The position numbers were made by a program, and so were the translations under genes. This document shows, one piece after another, positions 1 through 5,462 of a stretch of DNA of 11,895 bases. The notes under the pieces were generated by a model that had not been told where the DNA came from, searched no databases, and worked only from the letters and a program-made list of their open reading frames with translations. The stretch is from CAZADS01 sp964483985 (lineage in GTDB: Bacteria > Pseudomonadota > Alphaproteobacteria > Thalassobaculales > Thalassobaculaceae), in contig CAZADS010000113.1 of the NCBI GenBank assembly GCA_964483985.1, forward strand, positions 1 through 11,895, written 5' to 3'. The stretch's first letter is position 1; each line of letters begins with the position of its first letter.

Positions 1-491
1 ACACCGGAAAAGTTGCTAAGCACTTTTTCCGACACAGACGCACCTATATATTTCGCTGCAGTGGCCGAGCAATTTACGCTAGTCAATATTCCTATATAGT
101 TTCGCGTTCCTATTCTACCATTCGGCCTGATATAACCTTCAAATGTTTTTCGTTCTTCAGCTGGAAAGTAATTAGTTGGGGTAACGCCCTCACAGAACTT
201 GTAATCCCTGGCAAAATCCTGCATTTCCACATTATGAACATGAACATGTTGCCCAATAGAAATATCTGTAGTCGCAAATCCTATAATTTGATCATATTTC
301 CGAATTGAATCCCCTTTAGGAATAAATTTGGTGGCGATTTTGTGTCCTGAGGGAATAGATTGTGATACCGATAGACCCTCATTTTTCACATCAGTGCCCG
401 CCAACATTTCAATCTTCGCGGTAACAACATTGTCGGCAGGATGCAGACGCACTGTTAATTTATTTCCTGAATTATGGCCTTTTGTCGTCAT
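1..491 (-). CDS. UxaA-family (altronate/galactarate-type) dehydratase, N-terminal part, runs off left edge
   Basis: The gene starts at an ATG read leftward from 491, with a GGAG ribosome site 8-9 nt upstream, and stays open to the window edge, so only about 163 residues are visible. Residues ~12-90 look like the SAF domain that begins UxaA/GarD-type sugar-acid dehydratases (for example PSGHKIATKF at 47-56 and GQHVHVHNVEM at 80-90). The linker then enters the catalytic UxaA domain at GYIRPNGRIGTRNY (119-132), followed by NCSATA (140-145), the family's hallmark start of the second domain. Family members remove water from aldonic or aldaric acids (altronate, galactarate and relatives) to give 2-keto-3-deoxy acids in the cytosol. 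Fusion of both domains in one chain argues against the split SuyA/SuyB sulfolactate lyase arrangement. The substrate cannot be read from this fragment. The gene diverges from a sugar-acid-type dehydrogenase, which supports a shared catabolic pathway. Confidence 0.88.
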   Translation of the reverse strand, partial: MTTKGHNSGNKLTVRLHPADNVVTAKIEMLAGTDVKNEGLSVSQSIPSGHKIATKFIPKGDSIRKYDQIIGFATTDISIGQHVHVHNVEMQDFARDYKFCEGVTPTNYFPAEERKTFEGYIRPNGRIGTRNYIGILTSVNCSATAAKYIGASVSEKVLSNFSG

Positions 492-520
492 GGTATATTC
501 TCCACAAAAAGACTTTACCC

Positions 521-548
521 ACTATATAACAGCAATCGATTGTAGCAA
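521..548 (-). promoter_or_regulatory. Candidate promoter for the UxaA-family gene
   Basis: Reading leftward, a -35-like TTGCTA (complement of 543-548) is followed after 16 nt by a -10-like TATAGT (complement of 521-526), about 30 nt before the ATG at 491. The -35 element lies inside the left arm of the inverted repeat at 538-565, so a protein bound there would block RNA polymerase. The match is by eye only. Confidence 0.4.
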
Positions 549-565
549 ATGACCTTGCTACGATC
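538..565. promoter_or_regulatory. 28-bp inverted repeat, candidate operator in a divergent promoter region
   Basis: The arms GATTGTAGCAA (538-548) and TTGCTACGATC (555-565) are reverse complements at 10 of 11 positions, separated by 6 nt. The inner 7 bp of each arm, GTAGCAA / TTGCTAC, match perfectly. The repeat sits between the divergent starts at 491 and 613 and overlaps the -35 box proposed for the leftward gene. A dimeric regulator such as a GntR- or LacI-type protein is a natural guess, but no regulator gene is in the window and the sequence does not identify one. Confidence 0.55.
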
Positions 566-612
566 TTCTACACCAGTTAGTCAGAAGAATTAAGTTTTTG
601 ATGGAGGCAATA

Positions 613-1353
613 ATGAGCGACCGACTTAAAGGAAAAACAGCGGTAATTACCGCAGCAGCTCAGGGCATCGGACGCGCTTGTGCAACAGCATTCGCTAAAG
701 AAGGTGCCGCTGTAGTTGCGACCGACATTAATGCTGAGAAATTAGGGGAACTAAATGATTTCAAAAACATTAACACCCGAAGCTTAGACGTATTGGATAA
801 CAAAGCTATAAGCCAATTCGCGAAAGAATCGGGACCCATTGATATTTTGTTCAATTGCGCTGGATTCGTTCATCATGGCACCATTTTAGATTGTGATGAA
901 GAAGCTTGGGATTTTTCGTTTAATCTAAACGTCAAAGCTCAATATCGGATAATAAAGGCATTTCTTCCTGGAATGCTGGAAGCGGGTAGCGGTTCCATCA
1001 TAAACATGGCATCTGTTTGTTCTAGTTTAAAAGGCATAGTAAATCGCGCTGTATACGGGGCCAGTAAAGCTGCTGTGATCGGCCTTACAAAGTCAGTCTC
1101 TGTTGACTATCTTGGCCAGGGAATTAGATGCAATTGCATTTGTCCCGGCACAGTCCAGTCACCATCCCTCGACGATCGTATCAATGCTTTTGACGATCCT
1201 ATTCAAGCTAGAGAAAATTTCATTGCTCGCCAACCACTAGGGAGATTAGGCACTACCGATGAAATAGCTGCTATTGCGGTCTACTTAGCGTCTGATGAAA
1301 GCGCATACACTACTGGTCAGCCTTTTATTATTGACGGTGGAATTTTGGGATGA
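613..1353 (+). CDS. Short-chain dehydrogenase/reductase, BDH2 / 2-keto-3-deoxy-L-fuconate dehydrogenase type
   Basis: This is a 246-residue cytosolic NAD(H)-dependent oxidoreductase of the classical SDR family, full length. I chose the ATG at 613 because GGAGG at 603-607 lies 5 nt upstream; the earlier in-frame starts at 598 and 601 would add a short tail with no clear ribosome site. The cofactor loop is TAAAQGIG (13-20), and Asp38 at the end of strand 2 favours NAD over NADP. NCAG (81-84) is the NAG motif. The catalytic residues are Ser134, Tyr148 and Lys152 (YGASK). The stretches VNRAVYGASKAAVIGLTK and GIRCNCICPGTV, plus the C-terminal SDESAYTTG and IIDGG, are strongly reminiscent of human BDH2/DHRS6 and bacterial 2-keto-3-deoxy-L-fuconate dehydrogenases. 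Next to a UxaA-family dehydratase, oxidation of a 2-keto-3-deoxy sugar acid is a reasonable role; the exact substrate is inferred. Its stop overlaps the next start by 4 nt, so the two are translationally coupled. Confidence 0.9.
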   Translation: MSDRLKGKTAVITAAAQGIGRACATAFAKEGAAVVATDINAEKLGELNDFKNINTRSLDVLDNKAISQFAKESGPIDILFNCAGFVHHGTILDCDEEAWDFSFNLNVKAQYRIIKAFLPGMLEAGSGSIINMASVCSSLKGIVNRAVYGASKAAVIGLTKSVSVDYLGQGIRCNCICPGTVQSPSLDDRINAFDDPIQARENFIARQPLGRLGTTDEIAAIAVYLASDESAYTTGQPFIIDGGILG

Positions 1354-2309
1354 AAACGTCGTCGTTTACGCTACAACACTTCCGATCAGCTCAGCGCCGA
1401 ATAAATAATTATGTTCGAAAAACCCCTTTAGTTAAGGCTAGTCTTTTGAAAGTAGAAATTACCCATGGGGCTAATCTGCTATTAAAGCTCGAAAATCAAC
1501 AACCCACTGGATCATTTAAGGTAAGAGGTGCGAGCAATGCCATGATGATGATACCTAAAGCGGCCAAGCCCACGGGGTTAGTTACGGCATCGGGAGGTAA
1601 TCATGGGCTCGGTGTAGCCTACGCAGCAGCAATGGGAAATATGCCATCGGTAGTCTATTTACCCAATAATACCCCCGACGAAAAAGTTAGCAAATTAAAG
1701 CTTTGGAAAGCAGAAGTAAATTTTTCGGGTTCTGTGTGGGACGAAGCACATATAGCCGCAAAAAAGAGAGCTGAAAAGGATGGCTTAACTTACATACACC
1801 CATTTGCCAATCACAATGTAATTCATGGACAGGGAACAATTGGGCTTGAGATTCTGGATGAGGCTCCGCATGTGGATTTAATATTGGTAGCAATCGGGGG
1901 GGGAGGGCTCAATTCTGGAGTTGCTGCCGCATCGAAATTAATTAAGCCCGAGTTAAAACTAATCGGAGTGGAACCTATTGGTGCTCCTACGCTTTTCAAA
2001 AGCAGACGAAATGGTAGCCTCCATACGTTAGCAAACGTTTCTACCCGGGCCGGCACCTTGGCACCTAAACGATCAGAAGAAATCAATTTCGATCTGATCG
2101 AAAAATATGTCGATGAAATTGTTTTAGTTAGCGATGAAGCCATGGAAAAAGCAGCAAAATGGCTTTGGTTTGAATTCGGGGTAGCGGCAGAATTAAGTGG
2201 GGCGGCAGCTGTCGCAGCCTTACAAACCCGCGCTGTCACAATTCCCAAAGGATCCACTGCTTGCGCGATCGTATGTGGCGCAGGAATTGACGGATTAAAT
2301 TTACTATGA
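1350..2309 (+). CDS. PLP-dependent threonine/serine dehydratase-like enzyme (fold type II)
   Basis: A 319-residue cytosolic protein of the threonine dehydratase / serine racemase family, without the C-terminal ACT regulatory domain of biosynthetic IlvA. The PLP lysine is Lys57 in GSFKVRGA (54-61). SGGNHG (81-86) is the family SGNH motif with one Ser-to-Gly change, and the phosphate-binding glycine loop is GGGGLNSG (183-190). CGAGIDG (309-315) closes the active site with the usual pyridine-nitrogen partner region. Such enzymes deaminate or dehydrate beta-hydroxy amino acids (threonine, serine, 3-hydroxyaspartate, hydroxyectoine breakdown products) to 2-keto acids. The start overlaps the SDR stop (ATGA), so the two are co-expressed. 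The visible gene set does not fix which hydroxy amino acid is used. The neighbours suggest catabolism, perhaps converting a 2-keto product or handling an amino-acid relative of the pathway substrate. Confidence 0.85.
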   Translation: MKTSSFTLQHFRSAQRRINNYVRKTPLVKASLLKVEITHGANLLLKLENQQPTGSFKVRGASNAMMMIPKAAKPTGLVTASGGNHGLGVAYAAAMGNMPSVVYLPNNTPDEKVSKLKLWKAEVNFSGSVWDEAHIAAKKRAEKDGLTYIHPFANHNVIHGQGTIGLEILDEAPHVDLILVAIGGGGLNSGVAAASKLIKPELKLIGVEPIGAPTLFKSRRNGSLHTLANVSTRAGTLAPKRSEEINFDLIEKYVDEIVLVSDEAMEKAAKWLWFEFGVAAELSGAAAVAALQTRAVTIPKGSTACAIVCGAGIDGLNLL

Positions 2310-2370
2310 ACCAGCTTTTATATCCAAATATTCTTTTAGAAAGGTCAATTGTTTTTTAGTTTAGCGTATA

Positions 2371-3636
2371 TTAAATCCTTGTTACGTGGTTCAAGCCTAT
2401 ATCAAAAGCATCAAAATTTCGGATCCTTCGCGAAGATGGTATTCCCGAAACAGGAGTGTTACTAATTAGAGGAACTATCTGTTCCGTTAACCCACCGTGT
2501 GACCGCAAGGGGACATCCAATTCAGAAAAATCGTGGCTTCCTTCGCTCTTCCCCAACGTTTTTTGCCGCTCTGAAACAATTACTAAATCACCAACACGGT
2601 CCCCTGGTAGTTCAAATTTAACGCAGGCCTCATGGCGCGTTAAAATCATTTCAATACCCGGCACCGAAGCGATTTTTGTTTTGATCAACAACGGATCGAT
2701 GCTCTCTTGCAAATAAATTGTAGCGTAGGAACCAAGAGCCCCATGGTGCGCAACGTAAGGGTCTGTAATTGGCAAAATAACCCGAGTTTGATTACGACCA
2801 ACAAAATTATCCAATAAATCCTGCAAATAAATTACATCTGGGGCCCCATTTTCATCATGCTTCGCGCTCATTCCATGGTCAGCAGTCAAAATCAGTGTAA
2901 CACCCAATTTATCCAATTTATTCCAATATCCATCCATCATATTGTAAAAATCATTAGCTTCTTGGGTGCCTGGCGCAAATTTATGCTGGATATAGTCGGT
3001 GGTGGAAAGATACATAATTTCCGGTCGCTCACTTTTCATTAGTATCACACCTGCAGCTAATACTAACTCCGACAATTTACCACTATAAATGGAGGGTAGA
3101 CTCATTCCGGTTAAATTCAATATGTCTTCTATGCCATTGTCCTGAAGGTTCACTTCATCGGCTTTCTCGCCTGAAAAGCAGATCGATCCCCCCATACCAA
3201 AATTTAAACCGTGACCGAGCAATCGCCGCAGTTTTTCCTTTGCTGTAATCACGGCAATCCGGGCGCCATCCCTTTCAAATGCCGAGAAAATAGTTGGCGC
3301 ACGCAGCAAACAAGGGTCATTCATCATTACTTCGGATTGGGTATCTTTATCATAAAAGAAATTTCCACAGATTCCATGAATGACGGGAGGCTGACCTGTG
3401 ACAATAGATAAGTTGTTGGGGTTAGTAAAACTAGGGATGACACTATGGGCCCGAAGATTAGCACCAGAGAATAATAAATTTTTCGTAAATGGCATAAACC
3501 CAGCTTCAACAGCTTCCTCTATATAATCTGGTTCGGAACCATCTATACAAATCACAACCAAGGGTCGGACAGGCCACGCATACGATCGCCCGTTTACATG
3601 CACTTCTTTTCTAGTTTTATTCATCCAATCAGTCAT
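2371..3636 (-). CDS. phnA: Phosphonoacetate hydrolase PhnA
   Basis: A 421-residue alkaline-phosphatase-superfamily enzyme that splits the C-P bond of phosphonoacetate to acetate and phosphate, the last step of the PhnW-PhnY-PhnA route for 2-aminoethylphosphonate. I recognise it from extensive similarity to the Sinorhizobium enzyme: NGRSYAWPVRPLVVICIDG near the start, PSFTNPNNLSIVTG, HGICGNFFYD, STTDYIQHKFAPGT and PLRSHGGLTEQ. Expected zinc ligands and nucleophile are present: Asp32, Thr71 (nucleophile in SFTNPNN), Asp214, His218, Asp253, His254 and His380. No signal peptide is visible, so it acts in the cytosol. The gene starts 12 nt after the TusA-like gene's stop, suggesting one leftward operon. 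The nearest GGAG is about 15 nt upstream, so the start is slightly uncertain; Met5 is an alternative. The upstream enzymes PhnW and PhnY, and a phnR-type regulator, are absent from the window. The gene ends convergently with the PLP enzyme, with 61 nt between them and no clear terminator. Confidence 0.93.
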   Translation of the reverse strand: MTDWMNKTRKEVHVNGRSYAWPVRPLVVICIDGSEPDYIEEAVEAGFMPFTKNLLFSGANLRAHSVIPSFTNPNNLSIVTGQPPVIHGICGNFFYDKDTQSEVMMNDPCLLRAPTIFSAFERDGARIAVITAKEKLRRLLGHGLNFGMGGSICFSGEKADEVNLQDNGIEDILNLTGMSLPSIYSGKLSELVLAAGVILMKSERPEIMYLSTTDYIQHKFAPGTQEANDFYNMMDGYWNKLDKLGVTLILTADHGMSAKHDENGAPDVIYLQDLLDNFVGRNQTRVILPITDPYVAHHGALGSYATIYLQESIDPLLIKTKIASVPGIEMILTRHEACVKFELPGDRVGDLVIVSERQKTLGKSEGSHDFSELDVPLRSHGGLTEQIVPLISNTPVSGIPSSRRIRNFDAFDIGLNHVTRI

Positions 3637-3648
3637 TTTTATTTAAAT

Positions 3649-3882
3649 TTACTCCATTTTCTTTATCAAAAATTCAAATCTGTCTTCCTTTTGATTTATT
3701 TCAATTAGTTTGTGTCCATTGGAGTTACAAAAATGCTTAAAATCTATCGGTGAAGCCTGGTCAGTCGAAATTACACGGATTTCTTCCCCATTTTTGAGAT
3801 TTTTGATAGCCTTCCTCGCCTTTAAAACTGGTAACGGACACTTTAATCCGGTTGCATCCACTAAGATGACTTCATCACTCAT
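3649..3882 (-). CDS. TusA-family sulfur-carrier/sulfurtransferase protein
   Basis: A 77-residue cytosolic protein with the complete TusA/SirA/YeeD fold signature. The segment LVDATGLKCPLPVLKARKAI (7-26) contains the CPxP motif with the persulfide cysteine at Cys15, and the remainder is the expected short alpha/beta domain ending in a beta strand (FEFLIKK). Family members relay sulfur as a cysteine persulfide to partners in tRNA thiolation, molybdenum-cofactor synthesis or sulfur oxidation; which role applies here is unknown. The start is well supported by AGGAG at 3889-3893, 6 nt before the ATG. It is the first gene of a probable two-gene unit with phnA, an uncommon partner for a sulfur carrier. 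A long non-coding region lies upstream. Confidence 0.9.
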   Translation of the reverse strand: MSDEVILVDATGLKCPLPVLKARKAIKNLKNGEEIRVISTDQASPIDFKHFCNSNGHKLIEINQKEDRFEFLIKKME

Positions 3883-3895
3883 TAATATCTCCTAA

Positions 3896-4388
3896 ACGGC
3901 AACTCAATCGGAAAACGCGTGACTTAGTAAATTAAGAATAATATTTCCTATCTTCAATAATACCTCAAGACGGTAACAATTTAATTAATTTTGTATCAGA
4001 GGTCTAAACCGCTACATTTAGATAACTTTCATGCTCGGGTTACAAAAAAAGCAGCAATTACAGTCCTCTATTTTTGTGGATAAATGGAAACCACCAAAAT
4101 GTAGTCCTATATGCCCTAAACACTATGCAGTTAATGTGGAAACTATTTTGTTATTTTACTATTCAAAAATAATGGGATTATAAAATTTTAGTTCCAATAC
4201 TAAAGTGAAGTCTTATCCACATTTAATCAACAGTTCTTATGGGCTTTGAGTTTTCGTTTTACTACACTATTTTTACGTCCTTTCCAGCAACTTGGCGTAA
4301 CTTCTACCTTTCTTAAAAAATGGGCCAAGGTAATTTAAAGTGCCCTATTGGTTCTTCGGTTACGAAATACCCCAAAAGCCAAAATTGA
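3896..4388. other. Non-coding AT-rich intergenic region
   Basis: About 490 nt separate the TusA-like start from the end of the methyltransferase-like gene, both on the minus strand. It must hold the promoter of the TusA-phnA unit, but I could not pick a convincing -35/-10 pair. It contains the DnaA-box pair described separately and an 8-bp inverted repeat, CTACATTT (4012-4019) with AAATGTAG (4097-4104). A 50-codon ORF on the plus strand from 4031 has no ribosome site and no recognisable features, so I do not call it a gene. No tRNA or other structured RNA is apparent. Confidence 0.6.
4075..4221. other. Pair of perfect DnaA boxes flanking a very AT-rich core (origin-like)
   Basis: TGTGGATAA at 4075-4083 and TTATCCACA at 4213-4221 are both exact matches to the classical DnaA box, in opposite orientation. 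TGTGGAAAC at 4135-4143 is a weaker third match with two differences. Between them, 4141-4190 is about 14% G+C by count, like a DNA-unwinding element. This could be a replication origin, a DnaA-regulated promoter for the leftward TusA-phnA genes, or chance in AT-rich DNA. The neighbouring genes are not those usually found beside alphaproteobacterial origins, so confidence in a true oriC is low. Confidence 0.35.
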
Positions 4389-5204
4389 TCATTTCCGGCA
4401 TAAATCCACAAATTCTGTGCTGTGTTCCGCTTCAGTTATTTTTGGAATACCTATAACTCGGTTTTGGACCGAATATTCCGAGCTTAGTTCTCCTAAAGGA
4501 GCTATATCCCATAACCACGTATTCCCCTTCCATGGAAGATTAAGATCTCTTAAGGCGGAAACCGTGGAAATCAAATGTCCATTTACATCAAACACTTGGC
4601 GTTCAATATCGGCTATAAGGCAAACTGTACCTTTGAATTTTTGTAAATATTTCAAATGGGCACAAACCAAACCTCGCCCGATATTATCGACCACTTTTGG
4701 GTCCAAACGCTTAGTTTGTTCTAAATACTGTTCGGGTATAAAAGGAATCTGTGACAGAATATTTAACGACACGACAAGATCAATTGATGTGTCACTAAGG
4801 AATCTTTGCGGCTCGGATACTCTGGTTTTCCCTTGGAAAATTGATTGTAAAGACTCCGTTATGTCGTGGGAAATTAATTCTATTTTTTTTCTTCTCCAAG
4901 CACTGACCCTAATCGCAAGCGAATGCACCACATCAACCAGAAGCACTCGTTGGAAATTTCTTTCCAATTCCAACAACGGCAGATCATAACCAAGCCCCGC
5001 TCCAAAGATCACCGCACACCTTTTTGTTTCCGTAAGTTCTATCGCTTTCAAGATGGTGGTTTTACTATTTTCTAAATGGTTCTGCCATACAGATTTACGT
5101 CGACTAAAACGGCTCGTTATGGAAATGGATTCTCGAAGAAACCCCATACGCCTAACGAAATCCGGGCATGGCGTAACCAAATAATAAAATGCTTCCAAAA
5201 TCAT
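4389..5204 (-). CDS. Uncharacterised protein with SAM-dependent methyltransferase-like core
   Basis: A 271-residue soluble protein that I cannot assign to a named family. A Rossmann-type methyltransferase core is visible. The glycine-rich motif I is AVIFGAGLGYDLP (64-76). An acidic residue sits at the end of strand 2 (LLVD, Asp91), Asp114 in a motif-III-like ISHDIT, and a motif-IV-like strand IDLVVSLNILSQIP spans 141-154. The N-terminal ~55 residues are basic and helical; the C-terminus lacks obvious motifs. No signal peptide or membrane segment is seen. The ATG at 5204 has no convincing ribosome site (an AGGTG lies about 13 nt upstream), so the start is uncertain. The gene diverges from the TPP-controlled transporter; only about 30 nt lie between this start and that transporter's -35 box. 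A link to thiamin metabolism is possible but unsupported by the sequence. Confidence 0.7.
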   Translation of the reverse strand: MILEAFYYLVTPCPDFVRRMGFLRESISITSRFSRRKSVWQNHLENSKTTILKAIELTETKRCAVIFGAGLGYDLPLLELERNFQRVLLVDVVHSLAIRVSAWRRKKIELISHDITESLQSIFQGKTRVSEPQRFLSDTSIDLVVSLNILSQIPFIPEQYLEQTKRLDPKVVDNIGRGLVCAHLKYLQKFKGTVCLIADIERQVFDVNGHLISTVSALRDLNLPWKGNTWLWDIAPLGELSSEYSVQNRVIGIPKITEAEHSTEFVDLCRK

Positions 5205-5233
5205 TGCTTATAAACACCTGCAATCAACCACCA

Positions 5234-5262
5234 TTGACATATTTGCTCCTTGGTTTCAAAAT
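5234..5262 (+). promoter_or_regulatory. Sigma-70-like promoter for the TPP-controlled transporter operon
   Basis: A perfect -35 box, TTGACA (5234-5239), is followed after exactly 17 nt by CAAAAT (5257-5262), which matches the -10 consensus at 4 of 6 positions. The predicted transcription start, about 5268-5270, falls just before the first base of riboswitch helix P1 at 5271. That is where a riboswitch leader would be expected to begin. Confidence 0.65.
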
Positions 5263-5270
5263 CGTACCAT

Positions 5271-5368
5271 CGTGATGCTGGGGTGCCCCTGGGCGGATAA
5301 TCTGTCTGGGACTGAGACCATACCCATAGAACCTGAACCGGATTATGCCGGCGGAGGAAGACGTCGCG
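5271..5368 (+). promoter_or_regulatory. TPP (thiamin pyrophosphate) riboswitch aptamer, THI element
   Basis: The conserved THI-box pieces occur in order. GGGGTGCC lies at 5280-5287, CTGAGA at 5312-5317, ACCC at 5322-5325, ACCTGA at 5331-5336, and GGATTATGCCGGCGGAGG from 5340. Helices can be drawn by hand. P1 pairs 5271-5279 with 5359-5368, with A5361 bulged. P2 is GGGT 5281-5284 with ACCC 5322-5325. P3 is closed by CCC 5287-5289 with GGG 5308-5310. P4 is CCT 5332-5334 with AGG 5355-5357. P5 is CCGG 5338-5341 with CCGG 5348-5351, capped by ATTATG. The class binds TPP and normally switches off thiamin synthesis or uptake genes when TPP is plentiful. It reads in the same direction as the transporter that follows. 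The only deviation noticed is one fewer G than the common GAGGGAAG near the 3' end. Confidence 0.93.
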
Positions 5369-5462
5369 GGGCGACATCCTGCAGTGTATTTCATTCGCTC
5401 CGATATAGATGTTCAAACCCAAAACGCCCTTCAGCATCCTAATTTAATACCAGGAGGCAGAC
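5363..5462 (+). promoter_or_regulatory. Riboswitch expression platform and ribosome site of the transporter operon
   Basis: This is the leader between aptamer and start codon. It contains a hairpin, GTCGC (5363-5367) with GCGAC (5371-5375), whose 5' arm is also the 3' arm of P1. CAGCATC (5432-5438) is complementary to GATGCTG (5274-5280) in the 5' arm of P1. TCCT (5437-5440) and TCCTG (5377-5381) can each pair with the ribosome site AGGAGG (5452-5457), which lies 5 nt before the ATG. No GC-rich hairpin followed by a U-run is present, so control at translation is more likely than transcription termination. Confidence 0.55.

Noticed and set aside
328..552. Plus-strand 74-codon frame at the left end
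   Set aside because: It is antisense to the UxaA-family gene and its promoter; the minus-strand protein matches a known domain pattern.
2310..2370. Possible bidirectional terminator between the convergent PLP-enzyme and phnA genes
   Set aside because: There is a T-run near 2350-2356 but no stable hairpin beside it on either strand.
4031..4183. Plus-strand 50-codon ORF in the intergenic region
   Set aside because: It has no Shine-Dalgarno sequence and spans the DnaA boxes and AT-rich core; composition looks like non-coding DNA.
4348..4989. Plus-strand 213-codon frame
   Set aside because: It lies opposite the methyltransferase-like gene, which shows coherent motifs; the plus-strand translation is rich in Ser/Thr/Arg with no domain features and no ribosome site.
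5201..5437. Minus-strand 78-codon frame overlapping the methyltransferase-like gene's start
   Set aside because: It is the exact antisense of the TPP riboswitch, has no recognisable motif, and the structured RNA on the other strand explains the open frame.
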